Below, in pieces: positions 45,885 to 56,822 of a stretch of DNA of 64,000 nucleotides. Both the position numbers and the translations under genes were made by a program. The stretch spans positions 41,295,948-41,359,947 of the forward strand of contig OX638370.1 of assembly GCA_951812925.1 (NCBI GenBank). Reading direction: 5' to 3'. The first letter of the stretch is position 1. The number at the start of each line of letters is the position of its first letter. The notes under the pieces were generated by a model. That model did no database searches. It worked only from the letters and a program-made list of their open reading frames with translations, and was not told the origin of the DNA. The stretch comes from Calliopum simillimum. Taxonomy: Eukaryota > Arthropoda > Insecta > Diptera > Lauxaniidae.

Positions 45885-47867
45885 GTTAGTAGGCATGCGC
45901 TTATTTTACGATTTTCTGATTTTCGTTAATGCCGCCCCCTGAAATCCTTCTAATGGTCATAAAAACAAATACTATGAAGTTTCACGGCGAACGGATAACG
46001 ATAACCCGGCCCGCAAGAGAGGTCAAGGTCAAGTTGAGGTTTCAGGCAAAAAATAATGAACATTTTTTTTAAACTTAATTAAATTAGTCAAAGCATAACT
46101 TTATCTTATAGCAAATTGAAATACCTTTCCAACAAGCTATAATTGTTTAAAATCGGGTAATAAATACGAATTCCATGAATTTTTCTTTTACGGCATTAAC
46201 AAAATTGCCGCAAAATACCATATGTAGTAGAATAGCATTTTGCGGCAATTTTGCTAATGTCGATAAAGAAAAATTCATAGAATTCGTATTTATTACCCGA
46301 TTTTAAACAATTATAGCTTTTTTTTTTTTTTTTATACTTAAACCAACGCTCAGGGGATAGCCCCTATAAATGCAATGCACCGTGTTGATTTGCAGAAAAG
46401 GAAATGGGTTAGAGGGATGGGGGAAAAGAGGAGTAGTGTTGATAAACATTTTTCTTGAATCTACCGATGTCACAGCTGTCGGGAAAAACGTTCGCAGGGA
46501 GATTATTCCACAACTTGATCGTGCGACCAAAGAACGAATTATCACGATAGTGCGATGTTCTGTTAAACACCGTTGCAACGCAATAGGAATGGGCCTGATG
46601 AGACGCCCGAGTGCTGCGAGAAAATATACGAACTGACGGAACCAGCCCATAAATTTCTCTTGAGCACATCCCATGATAATATCTATAAAAAAGGATAACA
46701 CACCCAACGTTACGACGGTGTTCAAGAGAGTCAATAGAAGATACAACAACCGCATCCCCAATTAACTTCATCGCACGACGTTGAACTCTGTCTAGCAGCT
46801 CCAAAGTAGTTTTTGGAGCCCCGGCCCAGATGTGCGAATTGTACTCTAGCTTAGGTCTAATATAGGCGAAATAGACAGTCCGAAGATCAACAGGAGTGAA
46901 GTATTTCTTACACCGTTTAAGATAACCTAAGCACTTGGCCGCTTCTTTCGACACATCGAATACATGATCTGTCCACCTCAGATCAGCTTGAATTGATATG
47001 CCCAGAACGTCAAGAGTTGCTGATCTCAGAATATCTACGCCGGCCATATTGAGGGGTGGAGGGGGACAATCCACTCGTCTGTGAGACAACAGACAGCATT
47101 GGGTTTTGCTAGCGTTGAATTCAACCCGATTAGCTCGACCCCACTCGGAGATTGTTTTGAGGTCATTTGTGAGAGTGTCATTCATATACCGCCTTTTTCT
47201 CTCAATCTCCTCAGAGCTTGGACGCTTTTTGAAGCAATATGAATGACAAATACTGCTGTCATCTGCAAAGGAGTGGATTGGATTAATGGTCGATGACAGA
47301 AGGTCATCGATGAAAACAAGAAAAAGAGACGGGGATAGCACCGAACCCTGAGGAACTCCAGCGTTAATGGAGTATTCATTAGATATGAAACCGTCTACGA
47401 CAACACGTATAGAACGGCCACTGCAAAAGCTCGTTATCCAACGAGCGAAGGAATCACCGACGCCATATGCAATAAGTTTTGTTACGAGGGCGCTATGCCA
47501 CACACGATCAAAAGCTTTAGAAATATCCAGAGCAACGACCATACTTTCACCAAGAAGGTGGACACATTGGTTCCACCTTTCAGTGACGAACGCCATTAAG
47601 TCACCAGTAGAGCGAACTTGTTGGAAATGTATTTCAATTTGCTATAGAATAAAGTTATGCTTTGACTAATTTAGTTAAGTTTAAAAAAAATGTTCATTAT
47701 TTTTTGCCTGAAACCTCAACTTGACCTTGACCTCTCTTGCGGGCCGGGTTATCGTTATCCGATCGCCGTGAAACTTCATAGTATTTGTTTTTATGACCAT
47801 TAGAAGGATTTCAGGAGGCGGCATGAACGAAAATCAGAAAATCGTAAAATAAGCGCATGCCTAATGG
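45885..47867. mobile_element. Palindromic foldback element split by a LINE insertion
   Basis: Outer arms 45885-46140 and 47613-47867 are near-perfect complements (for example GCATGCGCTTATTTTACGAT and TTGACCTTGACCTCTCTTGC strings). The left part continues into an inner hairpin (46141-46316, arms around CAATTTTG/CAAAATTG). Rejoining the arms across 46314-47612 gives one continuous ~690-bp palindrome, so the LINE landed in the pre-existing foldback. Confidence 0.85.
46314..47612 (-). pseudogene. 5'-truncated non-LTR retrotransposon (I/Jockey-like RT)
   Basis: The minus-strand frame 47596-46409 encodes the RT palm and C-terminus: DISKAFDRVWH, GVPQGSVLSP, the catalytic FADD (SFADDSSICH), and the C-terminal NSFFGRTIKLWNNLP. 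Endonuclease and ORF1 are absent because of 5' truncation. The 3' end has a poly(A) tail (T run at 46319-46334 on the plus strand). The flanking CTT on both sides may be a short target duplication. Remaining frame is open, so insertion is fairly recent. Confidence 0.88.
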
Positions 47868-49039
47868 TTAGTGCCTTATATTACATTAATCTTTTGGCTC
47901 TTCAAAAGTACTATTTACCCCTTTCCCACCCCCTCCTGTAGTTTGAGAGGAGTGGTTAAGAATTTTAGCGTCATTAGGCTTATGGGCAGACTCCTTTTAA
48001 CTGGCATCGACGATATTTTACTTCCAGTTCGAAGGTGTTCCCCAACCACGTTTGGTCGAATTTGTATGGAGTCTTGTGGTAGGGACTGATTTTTCAACAT
48101 AACGGTAAAACAAGGGTAAAAATTTATGATGACGGATTTGGATTAAGGTGGTGACAATTGCTCTTAAATTATACATCTTTGTATCAAAATATAAAATACT
48201 TTTTGCAGTGTGTCCAAAAATGGGTTAAGAGTATCACCGACTCGTGGTCAAAGTTAAAAACAAAAACACCAGCAAAAATTTCTTTGTTATAACTTTATTT
48301 CCTTCTTTTTATTTACAGTTTAAAAGTAGCTGTTTTTACTTTGTTTTTATCAAAAATCTTTTATAATTAATTTCAATAGCCTTTCGGTCGGTGTTTTTTT
48401 TATTTTTTACAAATTAATGTGCGTTCACTACTGCCAAAATTGATGAAAAAAAAGTGAACAATGGAATGACGTGACAATGGAGAAGTCCATTGTAATGTAT
48501 GCAAAAAATAACAGTCCAATGTAGGGCGCACTGCAACAAGGACATGTTCACAATGACAAGCTACAGTGTGATCGCCGCACAGTGTCGTGAGCCCATATAT
48601 AGAGCGGCCAAAACTATTAAACTTATCCGATTTTGATAAAATTTTGTTAAGGTTAAGAAAATTTTTGGAAATCGGAGTGGTCCGCCCATCTTTAGGCCTA
48701 CACCCAGTATAAAAGTGTTAGTATCAGGTGATTCATTAAGAGGTTTTTTATATAATTGAGAACATTAAATATTAACATTTTAAATAATTTTTGTCTTTTT
48801 ACGATCGGATAAGAAACAAAAAAATTATAGCAGTTTTCACTTAAAATTAAAGTGAAATATTTCAATTTGGGAAATTCCCTCTTTTTAGAAAGCAAAAAAG
48901 GAGAAAAAGAAGGCTCTTACATTAAAATATTTAATATAAAAACTATGCAATTATAAAGAATGAATTTCAAGCCTTAAAATGCTTTTTGATTTTTTCTGAT
49001 CGGTTAAACAAAACAAAAAAGTTAGAGATGTTAAAATCT
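47868..49039. other. Unassigned DNA
   Basis: No gene recognised. Two diverged ~200-bp direct repeats with a GATCGGWTAA...AACAAAAAA motif near 48800 and 48998. Confidence 0.4.
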
Positions 49040-49560
49040 AAAATTAATATGTAATATTTACAAATTTGACGATCAGTCGTTTTTGAAAACGTCAGCGAAG
49101 ACGATATCTTCTAGATGTTTGGTTAAGTTCCATCGAATTTATTAAGAGTTTTATCTAGGATATCGCAATGGCCTTTGCGGCAATACCTCTTTCTCGGGAG
49201 ACACTGTCGAAGGCAGTGCTGTAGTCTACGAAGACAAGTTGAAGCGTAGCACGTCACTCGCATGATTGTTCGACTGTTCAACAATTATTCTGAGGGTGTT
49301 GATTTGATCCACGTATAAACGGTTTGGCCAAAATTCTGCTTGTTGCTTTCGGATGGCCATATCAAGTTTTTCGCTTACCCTGTGTAAAAGCATTTTTGTC
49401 AGTACTTTTGATGGTACTGAGGGCAAGGTTATTCCTCTATGAATTCGGCACTCGCTCAGGTCAGTGTACTTACCTATTTTGTTTTTAATCAAAACAACGT
49501 TGGGATTTGCGTCTTTTTTTATGGTCTCCCAAAGTCTACTTTAGATTTCACAAATCAATA
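49040..49560 (-). pseudogene. RTE-like non-LTR RT fragment (finger/palm region)
   Basis: Minus-strand segments CRIHRGITLPSVPSKVLTKM, KQQAEFWPNRLYVDQINTLR and, after a frame change near 49232, FVDYSTAFDSVSR match the order of the RTE-type RT N-terminal half. Short and frame-shifted; no ends found. May be from the same lineage as the fragment at 13610-14215, which covers the other end. Confidence 0.75.
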
Positions 49561-50927
49561 AAGTACCTGGAAAAAAAAGGTTAATTCTAAAATCTGCTCA
49601 AAAGCTGCAATATCATATTGAGAAGATGTCATTTATTCTTAAAAAGTTGGTTTTAACTAAAGTATAAAGTTCCGTACTTACTTTAATTTAAATTATAAAA
49701 GTCAATTACTGTTCTAAACTTTAAGTTTATAGTTTTGTTATTTCATTCGAAATATCGCATGCTTAAGAAAAATTTCTTTACTTTTTTCAGTAATCTTCAA
49801 TATTTTTATAAATATTTTTGCCCTTAAGAAATTCACTAAGCCTCTTAAGTTCTGATTTATTTTATTTCGTCATAAAAGCTTTGAAATCCAAAATAAAGAA
49901 AAAGGAATAAAAGTTTAAATAAAATAGGAAGCCAAAAATAAGAAATGATTAAAATACCATAAAAAGCACTCTCCAAGTGACTTCAGAAGCAACAAGGACT
50001 ACGTATCAAGGAACTCGTTTGTTTACTTCAGTAGTTTTCATAGAAAACAAAAGACAAACAATACAAAAAAATAAATTGAGTGAAAACAAAAGAACAACAA
50101 CAGAGGAAATGTATAAAATACAAAAAAAAAAAAAAAAAAAAAAAAAACTACAGCCAAAGCTAAAAGTGTACGAAAGTGCTAAAGTTGATCCCTTAAGAAG
50201 CTCTTCACAGTACAACTGTGCCGCACAACTACGAAAAAAGTGCACAAAATCTATTGAGTCAAACTTAAATAAAACTATTTGTTCGGTGTAGAAAGTATTT
50301 TACAGGAAAACAACACAAAAAGTCAAACAACTGAAAAAATGCTACGCCAGTGGTATCAAACACAAAGTCGAAAAAAAATGCTTTAAGCCTTTGCTAATAA
50401 GAAATTCATTCAAGAATTTATCTTCTATTTGAAGTGAAAGTTGATTTTAAGTTTTGAATGTTTCCATTCAATTAAACAATTATGCTTAGTTTATTCAAAC
50501 AAGGACGTCTATAGTGAAGTTTTTAAACTTTTCCACATAAAACAAATTTAAATTAAATAATATTAAATAATTATTACTCTAATACCTAAAACAAAGTCTT
50601 CAAAAGTCTTACACTCAAACTTCAACTAATACACAGACTTTTTCATACATATATTTGCATATTTACAACACACACCATAGTACAAATTTCCTGCACACAA
50701 AGCAGATTAAATCAGTATCAGTGTAAATGTTAAGCTGCAAATGTTTGAGTACACTTAGCTCTACTCGTATAAGGTAACCATGATACCACAATACGGTTGG
50801 AGCAAATTTGCAAAATAATAGGAAAAATACAGTAAGACACTTATCGTGAATGTCCAAATCGTATACAAAAAAAAAGAAAAAAGTTATTTAGTCTAATCAA
50901 GTTGCCGAAAAAAAGAAAAAAATATAT
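49561..50927. other. Unassigned AT-rich DNA
   Basis: No gene recognised; A tract at 50120-50145. Confidence 0.4.
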
Positions 50928-51016
50928 TATTATTATTTATTTATTCGGTCTATGAATATAACATTCTTACAGACTAGATATAAAAAACTTACATTAAATA
51001 ACAAATATGATAACAA

Positions 51017-53878
51017 TTATAAAATATTATTTAAAAACAATCTCATACTATCTTTTGAAAGAGAAAAATCAAGATCATTATTTGAACTTATATCATTAAA
51101 TAATTTTAAAGACCTATAAATGGGAGCATTTATTGCATAATTTGACCGTACCAAATCTAAATAAAATGGTGCATAAGACCTCAGTATTCTAGAGGGAACA
51201 TTAAATTGAACTAAACTAAGCAGGGCAGGGCAATCAACGGCACCACCAATAATATCAAAAACAAATAAAAGTGACAATATGTTTCGTCTAACTTCAAGTG
51301 TCTTTAGACCAAGTAAGAGACAGCGGGCATGATATGAAGGGAGAAACTCATTATTGTTAAGAAAAAGGGAACGTAATGCGTACTTAGTAAAAGACTTTTG
51401 TACACGCTCCAACCGAAATTTATGGGATTCGTAGTACGGGCTCCAAATAACAGACGCATACTCTAACCTAGAACGTACCAGACTAATATATAGAACCTTT
51501 AAGGTATATGGATCTTTAAAAGAAGAGCTATTACGCCTTATGAAGGCAAGCATAGAATATGCCTTAGGAATAAGAACGTCAAAGTGTGCACGAAAAGAAA
51601 AACAAGAATCAAAAACAACACCAAGATCCTTAATTTCACTAACGGCCACTAGGGGAAAATTAGAAATATTATATGACGATGGAATGAGTGACAAAGACTT
51701 TGAGAAGGACATAGAAACACATTTGTTAAGGTTAAGGGACAGAAAATTACTCTCACACCAAAGGTACAATTTGTCAAGATCACTTTGTAAAAGCGCAACA
51801 TCAGAGGCATTTCTAATTTTTAAAAAGATTTTCAGATCATCAGCATACAGCAGACAATTACAAAAAGAAAACAATGAGGTAACATCATTTATAAAAATGA
51901 CAAACAATAGAGGACCCAAAATACTACCCTGTGGGACACCAGAAGTTGCACAATAAGATACAGACTGAACATTATCAAACGCAATAATACACTGACGATT
52001 AGAAAGATAAGATTCTAACCATCTTAAAAAGTTAGAGTGAAATCCAAGTACATTACATTTACGAATTAAAAGAGAATGTGAAATTTTATCGAAAGCTTTT
52101 GAAAAATCAGTATAAATGACATCTACCTGACATCCATCCTGAAAACTAGAAATACAATATTCAGAGAATAACGTTAAGTTAGAAACAGTTGATCGACCAG
52201 GGACAAAACCATGTTGACAAGGAGAAATTACATTTTTAACAGCAAAAAAAAGCTTGTCTTTCACAATTGCCTCAAATAATTTAGAGATAGTTGTTAACTT
52301 AGAGATAGGCCTATAATTAGTTACATTATTCTTAGCACCAGACTTAAACACAGGTGTGATAAATGATACTTTCCATGCATCGAGAAATACACCATTGCGC
52401 AAAGAACTGTTAAAAATCAGCATAAGTGGATGAGCTAAATTAACAGCACAGTTTTTAATAAAAAAAGCAGAAAATCCATCAGCATCTACTGAAGTAGAAT
52501 TTTTTATCTTTTTGATCCCATCTAGAACATCACTGAGGGTGAGACAGAGAGAACCAAAATTTATCGGAGAATCTGGTGTATGAATAGAATGAAGATTATT
52601 GTCATTATTATTAATTGCAAAATTTGATTTAAAAAATTCGGCGAACAGATTAGCTGTACAGATGCCATCATCTGATGATTGATTATGTAAAAACATAGAA
52701 GAAGGAATATTGGAACAACTTCGTTTTGATTTAATGAAGCGCCAAAAAAACTTTGGGTTCGATTTAATATTTGACTCAAATTTCGAAATGTACTGACGAT
52801 AAAGGTATTTATCAAGAAAATTGAACTCCCTCATATAATGCCTATATTTCAAAAAATAGGATTCATTATTGGTGCGTAAAAACTTCTTATAGAATTTAGA
52901 ACGAAGGTTTTTTAATTTAAGAAGTCCTCTAGTATACCAAGGGCATCTAAAAGTGAATTCTTTACACAAAGGTATAAGCTTATCACAAACATCAAAAAGT
53001 ACAGATTTAAAAATATTAAAACACATCTCAGTATCACAATTATGAAACAAATTCTCCCAAGCAATACAATTTAAGGAATTATTAAAAATATCAAAATTAC
53101 AAGCCTTAAAATTAAAATTCAAGTGTTTGTCCTCAGTATGAATATTCAAATATATATAAAATGAAACACTACACTCAATAGGCAAATGATGCGCAGTAAT
53201 TGGAGACAATGGGAAAGTAGATTCAAGAATTTTATAGCTTATGTTATCAGAAACAAAGATTAAATCTAAAATTCTTTGGAGTAAATTGAAACAATTATTT
53301 ATCTGGACAAACCCTAGCTCTAAAAAATTATCAATTACAAAAATCTCGATGTTGCTTGAAACATTAATTGGGGATAAATAATTTTCTTCAGACAATGAAT
53401 GCCATTGAACTCCACAAAGATTAAAATCTCCAAAAACTACTATTTGATTATTGCTTAAAGAAATACTATTAACTAAATGAGAAATATTATCAATATGCAT
53501 TTTATATAAATCAAGAGCACTATTTGGAGGAATATAAGAAACTATAATATAAAGTGATACAGCTAAACTCTTGATTTCAACACACAATTGATCAATAACA
53601 GGATCAGTATGGCAAAGCGAAACGTTTGAGGAGGTGACAGCACAATTTACCGCGATCATTACACCACCACCACGAAGACGGCCAGTTGCAAGAGAATCCC
53701 GATCTTTACGATAGACGTTGTATAGACGAGCGTCGAAAAATTCTTCATTATAAAAATTATCATTCAGCCAAGTTTCAGTAAGAACAAAGATATCGAATTC
53801 GCACTGTGAGGTAGCAGCATAAGTAGAATTAGATTTAGTCCTCAGGCCAGATACATTTTGATAATATATTTTTAACAT
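51017..53878 (-). CDS. LINE endonuclease-reverse transcriptase (ORF2), 953 aa
   Basis: Apurinic-type endonuclease at the N-terminus (YYQNVSGLRTK, LTETWL, GDFNLCG) and RT in the middle (TDFSKAFDKISH, GVPQGSILGP, catalytic LLYADDLKIF), with a C-terminal segment ending SNYAINAPIYRSLKLFND. No stop or frameshift; the length is normal for an EN-RT ORF. The last endonuclease motif, normally Ser-Asp-His, reads Ala-His-His (AHHLPIE; codon 53189-53191), a one-base change from Asp to His that should weaken or abolish nicking. Start is the ATG at 53878, placed directly after the 5' unit. Confidence 0.92.
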   Translation of the reverse strand: MLKIYYQNVSGLRTKSNSTYAATSQCEFDIFVLTETWLNDNFYNEEFFDARLYNVYRKDRDSLATGRLRGGGVMIAVNCAVTSSNVSLCHTDPVIDQLCVEIKSLAVSLYIIVSYIPPNSALDLYKMHIDNISHLVNSISLSNNQIVVFGDFNLCGVQWHSLSEENYLSPINVSSNIEIFVIDNFLELGFVQINNCFNLLQRILDLIFVSDNISYKILESTFPLSPITAHHLPIECSVSFYIYLNIHTEDKHLNFNFKACNFDIFNNSLNCIAWENLFHNCDTEMCFNIFKSVLFDVCDKLIPLCKEFTFRCPWYTRGLLKLKNLRSKFYKKFLRTNNESYFLKYRHYMREFNFLDKYLYRQYISKFESNIKSNPKFFWRFIKSKRSCSNIPSSMFLHNQSSDDGICTANLFAEFFKSNFAINNNDNNLHSIHTPDSPINFGSLCLTLSDVLDGIKKIKNSTSVDADGFSAFFIKNCAVNLAHPLMLIFNSSLRNGVFLDAWKVSFITPVFKSGAKNNVTNYRPISKLTTISKLFEAIVKDKLFFAVKNVISPCQHGFVPGRSTVSNLTLFSEYCISSFQDGCQVDVIYTDFSKAFDKISHSLLIRKCNVLGFHSNFLRWLESYLSNRQCIIAFDNVQSVSYCATSGVPQGSILGPLLFVIFINDVTSLFSFCNCLLYADDLKIFLKIRNASDVALLQSDLDKLYLWCESNFLSLNLNKCVSMSFSKSLSLIPSSYNISNFPLVAVSEIKDLGVVFDSCFSFRAHFDVLIPKAYSMLAFIRRNSSSFKDPYTLKVLYISLVRSRLEYASVIWSPYYESHKFRLERVQKSFTKYALRSLFLNNNEFLPSYHARCLLLGLKTLEVRRNILSLLFVFDIIGGAVDCPALLSLVQFNVPSRILRSYAPFYLDLVRSNYAINAPIYRSLKLFNDISSNNDLDFSLSKDSMRLFLNNIL

Positions 53879-53883
53879 ATCAT

Positions 53884-54743
53884 ATTGTTACATGTCCCAG
53901 AGTAATCTTGCCTAATGCGGTTCGCCACGACTAGCCTGCGCACCAGGGAGGGTTCTCAACCTACCGCATTAGGCCGAGGATTTCACAATAAATTTTACTT
54001 CCGTTGTCGAACGGAAATAAAATATATACAAAACAAACTCAAAAAGAAATCAAACCAAAACCCGATATAAGAAAAAAAAAACTGAAAATATTTGAAAACC
54101 GAAATATCAAAACCAATATAATTCCAAAAGACCTTTTAGCTCATTCACCCCCATACGAGGAAACAGATGTAATTTTCCCCCACGCTCCCACCCATCCTGT
54201 GCTACCCACTCCATTTTAGGATAACACCCATTCTTACCATTTCCGCTGGCCAAGAAACCTAGATCATTTAGTCAGGATTAAATCCCCCCCACAATCAAAA
54301 TTTAGCACAAACTCATTATGAATCTCATAACCAAAATATAAACTAATTTATTTCAAATCTTATCTCTATATTACAGGATTTCAAAATCTCATCCTAAAAA
54401 TAACCAAAGGCTCAACCATATACACATTATTGTTACATGTCCCAGAGTAATCTTGCCTAATGCGGTTCGCCACGACTAGCCTGCGCACCAGGGAGGGTTC
54501 TCAACCTACCGCATTAGGCCGAGGATTCACAATAAATTTTACTTCCGTTGTCGAACGGAAATAAAATATATACAAAACAAACTCAAAAAGAAATCAAACC
54601 AAAACCCGATATAAGAAAAAAAAACTGAAAATATCTGAAAACCGAAATATCAAAACCAATATAATTCCAAAAGACCTTTAGCTCATTCACCCCCATACGA
54701 GGAAACAGATGTAATTTTCCCCCACGCTCCCACCCATCCTGTG
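53884..54743 (-). repeat. Two 545-bp tandem 5' units (monomers) of the LINE
   Basis: The unit starting ATTGTTACATGTCCCAGAG (plus strand) occurs at 53884 and 54429, period 545; the outer copy is cut at 54743. Copies differ by a few single-base indels. Each contains a hairpin with an 11-bp stem, CCTAATGCGGT with ACCGCATTAGG (53911-53921/53963-53973 and 54456-54466/54508-54518). Tandem 5' monomers serve as promoters in some LINEs; that role here is inference. Confidence 0.85.
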
Positions 54744-55900
54744 TGAAAAGAGAAGCACTGATTTCCAACGATCGCAACGTATTTTTTTAACACGCAGGAT
54801 AGCAGCGTAAAGCAGGCTTCAGATTGCTCCTGCGATAACTTGTTCAGCAAAGAGCATATGGAGCTATAACCGCCAAAAAAACTTATCCGGCACGATTTTG
54901 GATTTTCTTAGAATTTACTTTTGGCGGACTCGAAATTAGCAAAAAAGTTGAGCAATCGAATAGCTAAGTTAATTACAAAATTACTTACAGTTAGAAAATT
55001 TTAACCCTCTAAGTGAGGGTTTTAGAGGGTTAAAATTGTCTACAAAAATATTCCTCGTAATATCCTGCATAAGTTTACTGAACCCATAATACACCTCAAA
55101 TGTAAGGATCATATAGTTAAATTCATCGATTTAACACAAGAATGCGCTATTTTTGTATTTTTCATGTACAGTGGATTAAAAAGCTTCAAAAATCGATTAA
55201 AAAAAAATCTGACGTGCTGAGAAAAACGACGAGACACGGGTATTTTTCTAACGCTTACTTTAAGGATTTTTTGAATATTCTCATGTGTTTTACAAAAAGA
55301 TTTAATTATCGAACAGTTTATTACAAAAAAACGAAAAAAATAGCGAAAAACGCATTTTGGTAACTTTTCAATGAACTGTATACAACTTTTGCATTTTTCC
55401 ATCGATTTTGTTGAGTGGTATCTTATTTTCTTCACAAATATATAGTCTTTAATACAAAAAAAGTTATTTCTTTTGTATAAATCTGCAGTTGATTTTGATT
55501 TTTTGTTAATTTTTTCGAAAAAAAAAAAATATTTTTTTAAGACATCAATTTATTTCGCCGAAACTAACAAACCAACCAAAAAGTGATGTGAATATTATTT
55601 GTAGGTAGTTTAATTACCTTTAATATGACATACAACACGTTTGAATGTAAATATTGGTTCTTGAGATATTTGTATTTAAATGGAACTATCTTTTTTTTTT
55701 GGTCCAAAAACCGAAAATGACCGATATCTCGAAAACGACACGAAAAAAAAAATAATGCGATTTTCGGAATCAGCAGCCCATTTTACATATAAAATGGATA
55801 GTGGCATTCACTGGGAATTTTGGCTGTAGACTAGTGTAATTAAAAGAAGCTGGTCGCTGCTGCTATCGCTGACACTGCCACATCTTTATTGTAAGTTGTA
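54744..55900. other. Unassigned AT-rich DNA
   Basis: Contains a small inverted pair AACCCTCTAAGTGAGGGTTTTAGAGGGTT near 55004-55033 (written here as motif only) and no gene. Confidence 0.4.
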
Positions 55901-56027
55901 AGTGTGAAGTTGCACGAAGGGCACGGGCACGTAGGGCTCTTCGAGTTTGTAGGAAAATGAAAAGCGCTGTTTACCACCGCTTCCCTATAAACTTGAAGTG
56001 CCCGTGCCCTTCGTGTGACTTCACACT
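55901..56027. mobile_element. Hairpin MITE, 127 bp
   Basis: Arms AGTGTGAAGT..CACGAAGG (55901 on) and its complement ending at 56027, about 34 bp each, with the shared core CACGAAGGGCACGGGCAC. Target duplication not clear. Confidence 0.78.
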
Positions 56028-56204
56028 ATGCATTTAAATAAGAAACAGCTGATTACTGCCACTGACACTGCCGCATTGGGTTTCGACTATTTCTCTTTAT
56101 GCTACATGCATTGTTTGTTAACCCACAAGTCACACCTAGGGCATATGGATAGTGGGGAATCCGGTTTTTTATTCTCTTTCAGATTTTTCTATTACAAAAA
56201 TTTA

Positions 56205-56328
56205 GAGCTGGTTCACACACACGACTAAATTGTCGGGTGATAGTACGATCTGTAGGCTAGCGGAGGGACCGCTTCCCACTGTAATAGTACTATTGCCCGA
56301 CAATCAAGTCGTGTGTGTGAATCAGCTC
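56205..56328. mobile_element. MITE, 124 bp, TTA target duplication (Harbinger-like)
   Basis: Arms GAGCTGGTTCACACACACGA and the complement of the right end GAGCTGATTCACACACACGA, continuing through the shared ATTGTCGGG; flanked by TTA at 56202-56204 and 56329-56331. A 3-bp TTA duplication fits PIF/Harbinger (inference). Confidence 0.82.
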
Positions 56329-56507
56329 TTATGTGTATTATTTTTATTCTGTTTGAAAATAGCAGATACAAAACCTAAATTTCCAGAAAATTAGTGCAGA
56401 TACAATTTAAAATAACCATATCCATTCACTTTGGTATATTTTTTTCTAATTGAAAATTCAACTTCAAGATTAATTTCCGTTTAGAAAAAAAAAACATACA
56501 TGTTAAT

Positions 56508-56814
56508 AGGTGTGTTTTAGATAGCAGCGCGTTTATATTTTTAAGCTATTTCTTTATTCTGCTATTCGCTTCCGCACCACTTTCCTGTGATCGCCAAGAG
56601 GATGAATGAAAATGTGTGGCCACTATGATAAAATCCCATTAAACACAGCTAATATTCAGTGTAAAACGGCAACATTCACAGATCTATTTCGTGCTTAAAA
56701 ATTAAACACGCAAGCTTATCAGTGTTAAATTAAACACTTAAATTGTTGCTTTCCCATACGTTTCTCAGACAGTACTTAATTAAGCACTGAAAACTGTCTT
56801 CTAAAACACATCCA
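56508..56814. mobile_element. Short TIR element, 307 bp, possible 8-bp target duplication
   Basis: Ends AGGTGTGTTTTAGA and complement TGGATGTGTTTTAGA; flanks ATGTTAAT (56500-56507) and ATGTAAAT (56815-56822) match 7 of 8, as for hAT elements. Non-coding. Confidence 0.6.
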
Positions 56815-56822
56815 ATGTAAAT

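Larger units (their letters stand above)
50928..54743 (-). mobile_element. Non-LTR retrotransposon with tandem 5' units and AAT-rich tail
   Basis: Minus-strand LINE: 5' units (54743-53884), one long endonuclease-RT ORF (53878-51017), a short 3' UTR and an (AAT/AATA)n tail around 50930-50945. No ORF1 lies between the 5' units and the ORF. Clade is CR1/Jockey-like by motif character; exact clade uncertain. Confidence 0.85.

Noticed and set aside
53911..53973. HDV-like ribozyme at the LINE 5' unit
   Set aside because: A P2-like stem and CGAA are present, but I could not place a matching P1 strand, so it is listed only as an unassigned RNA structure.
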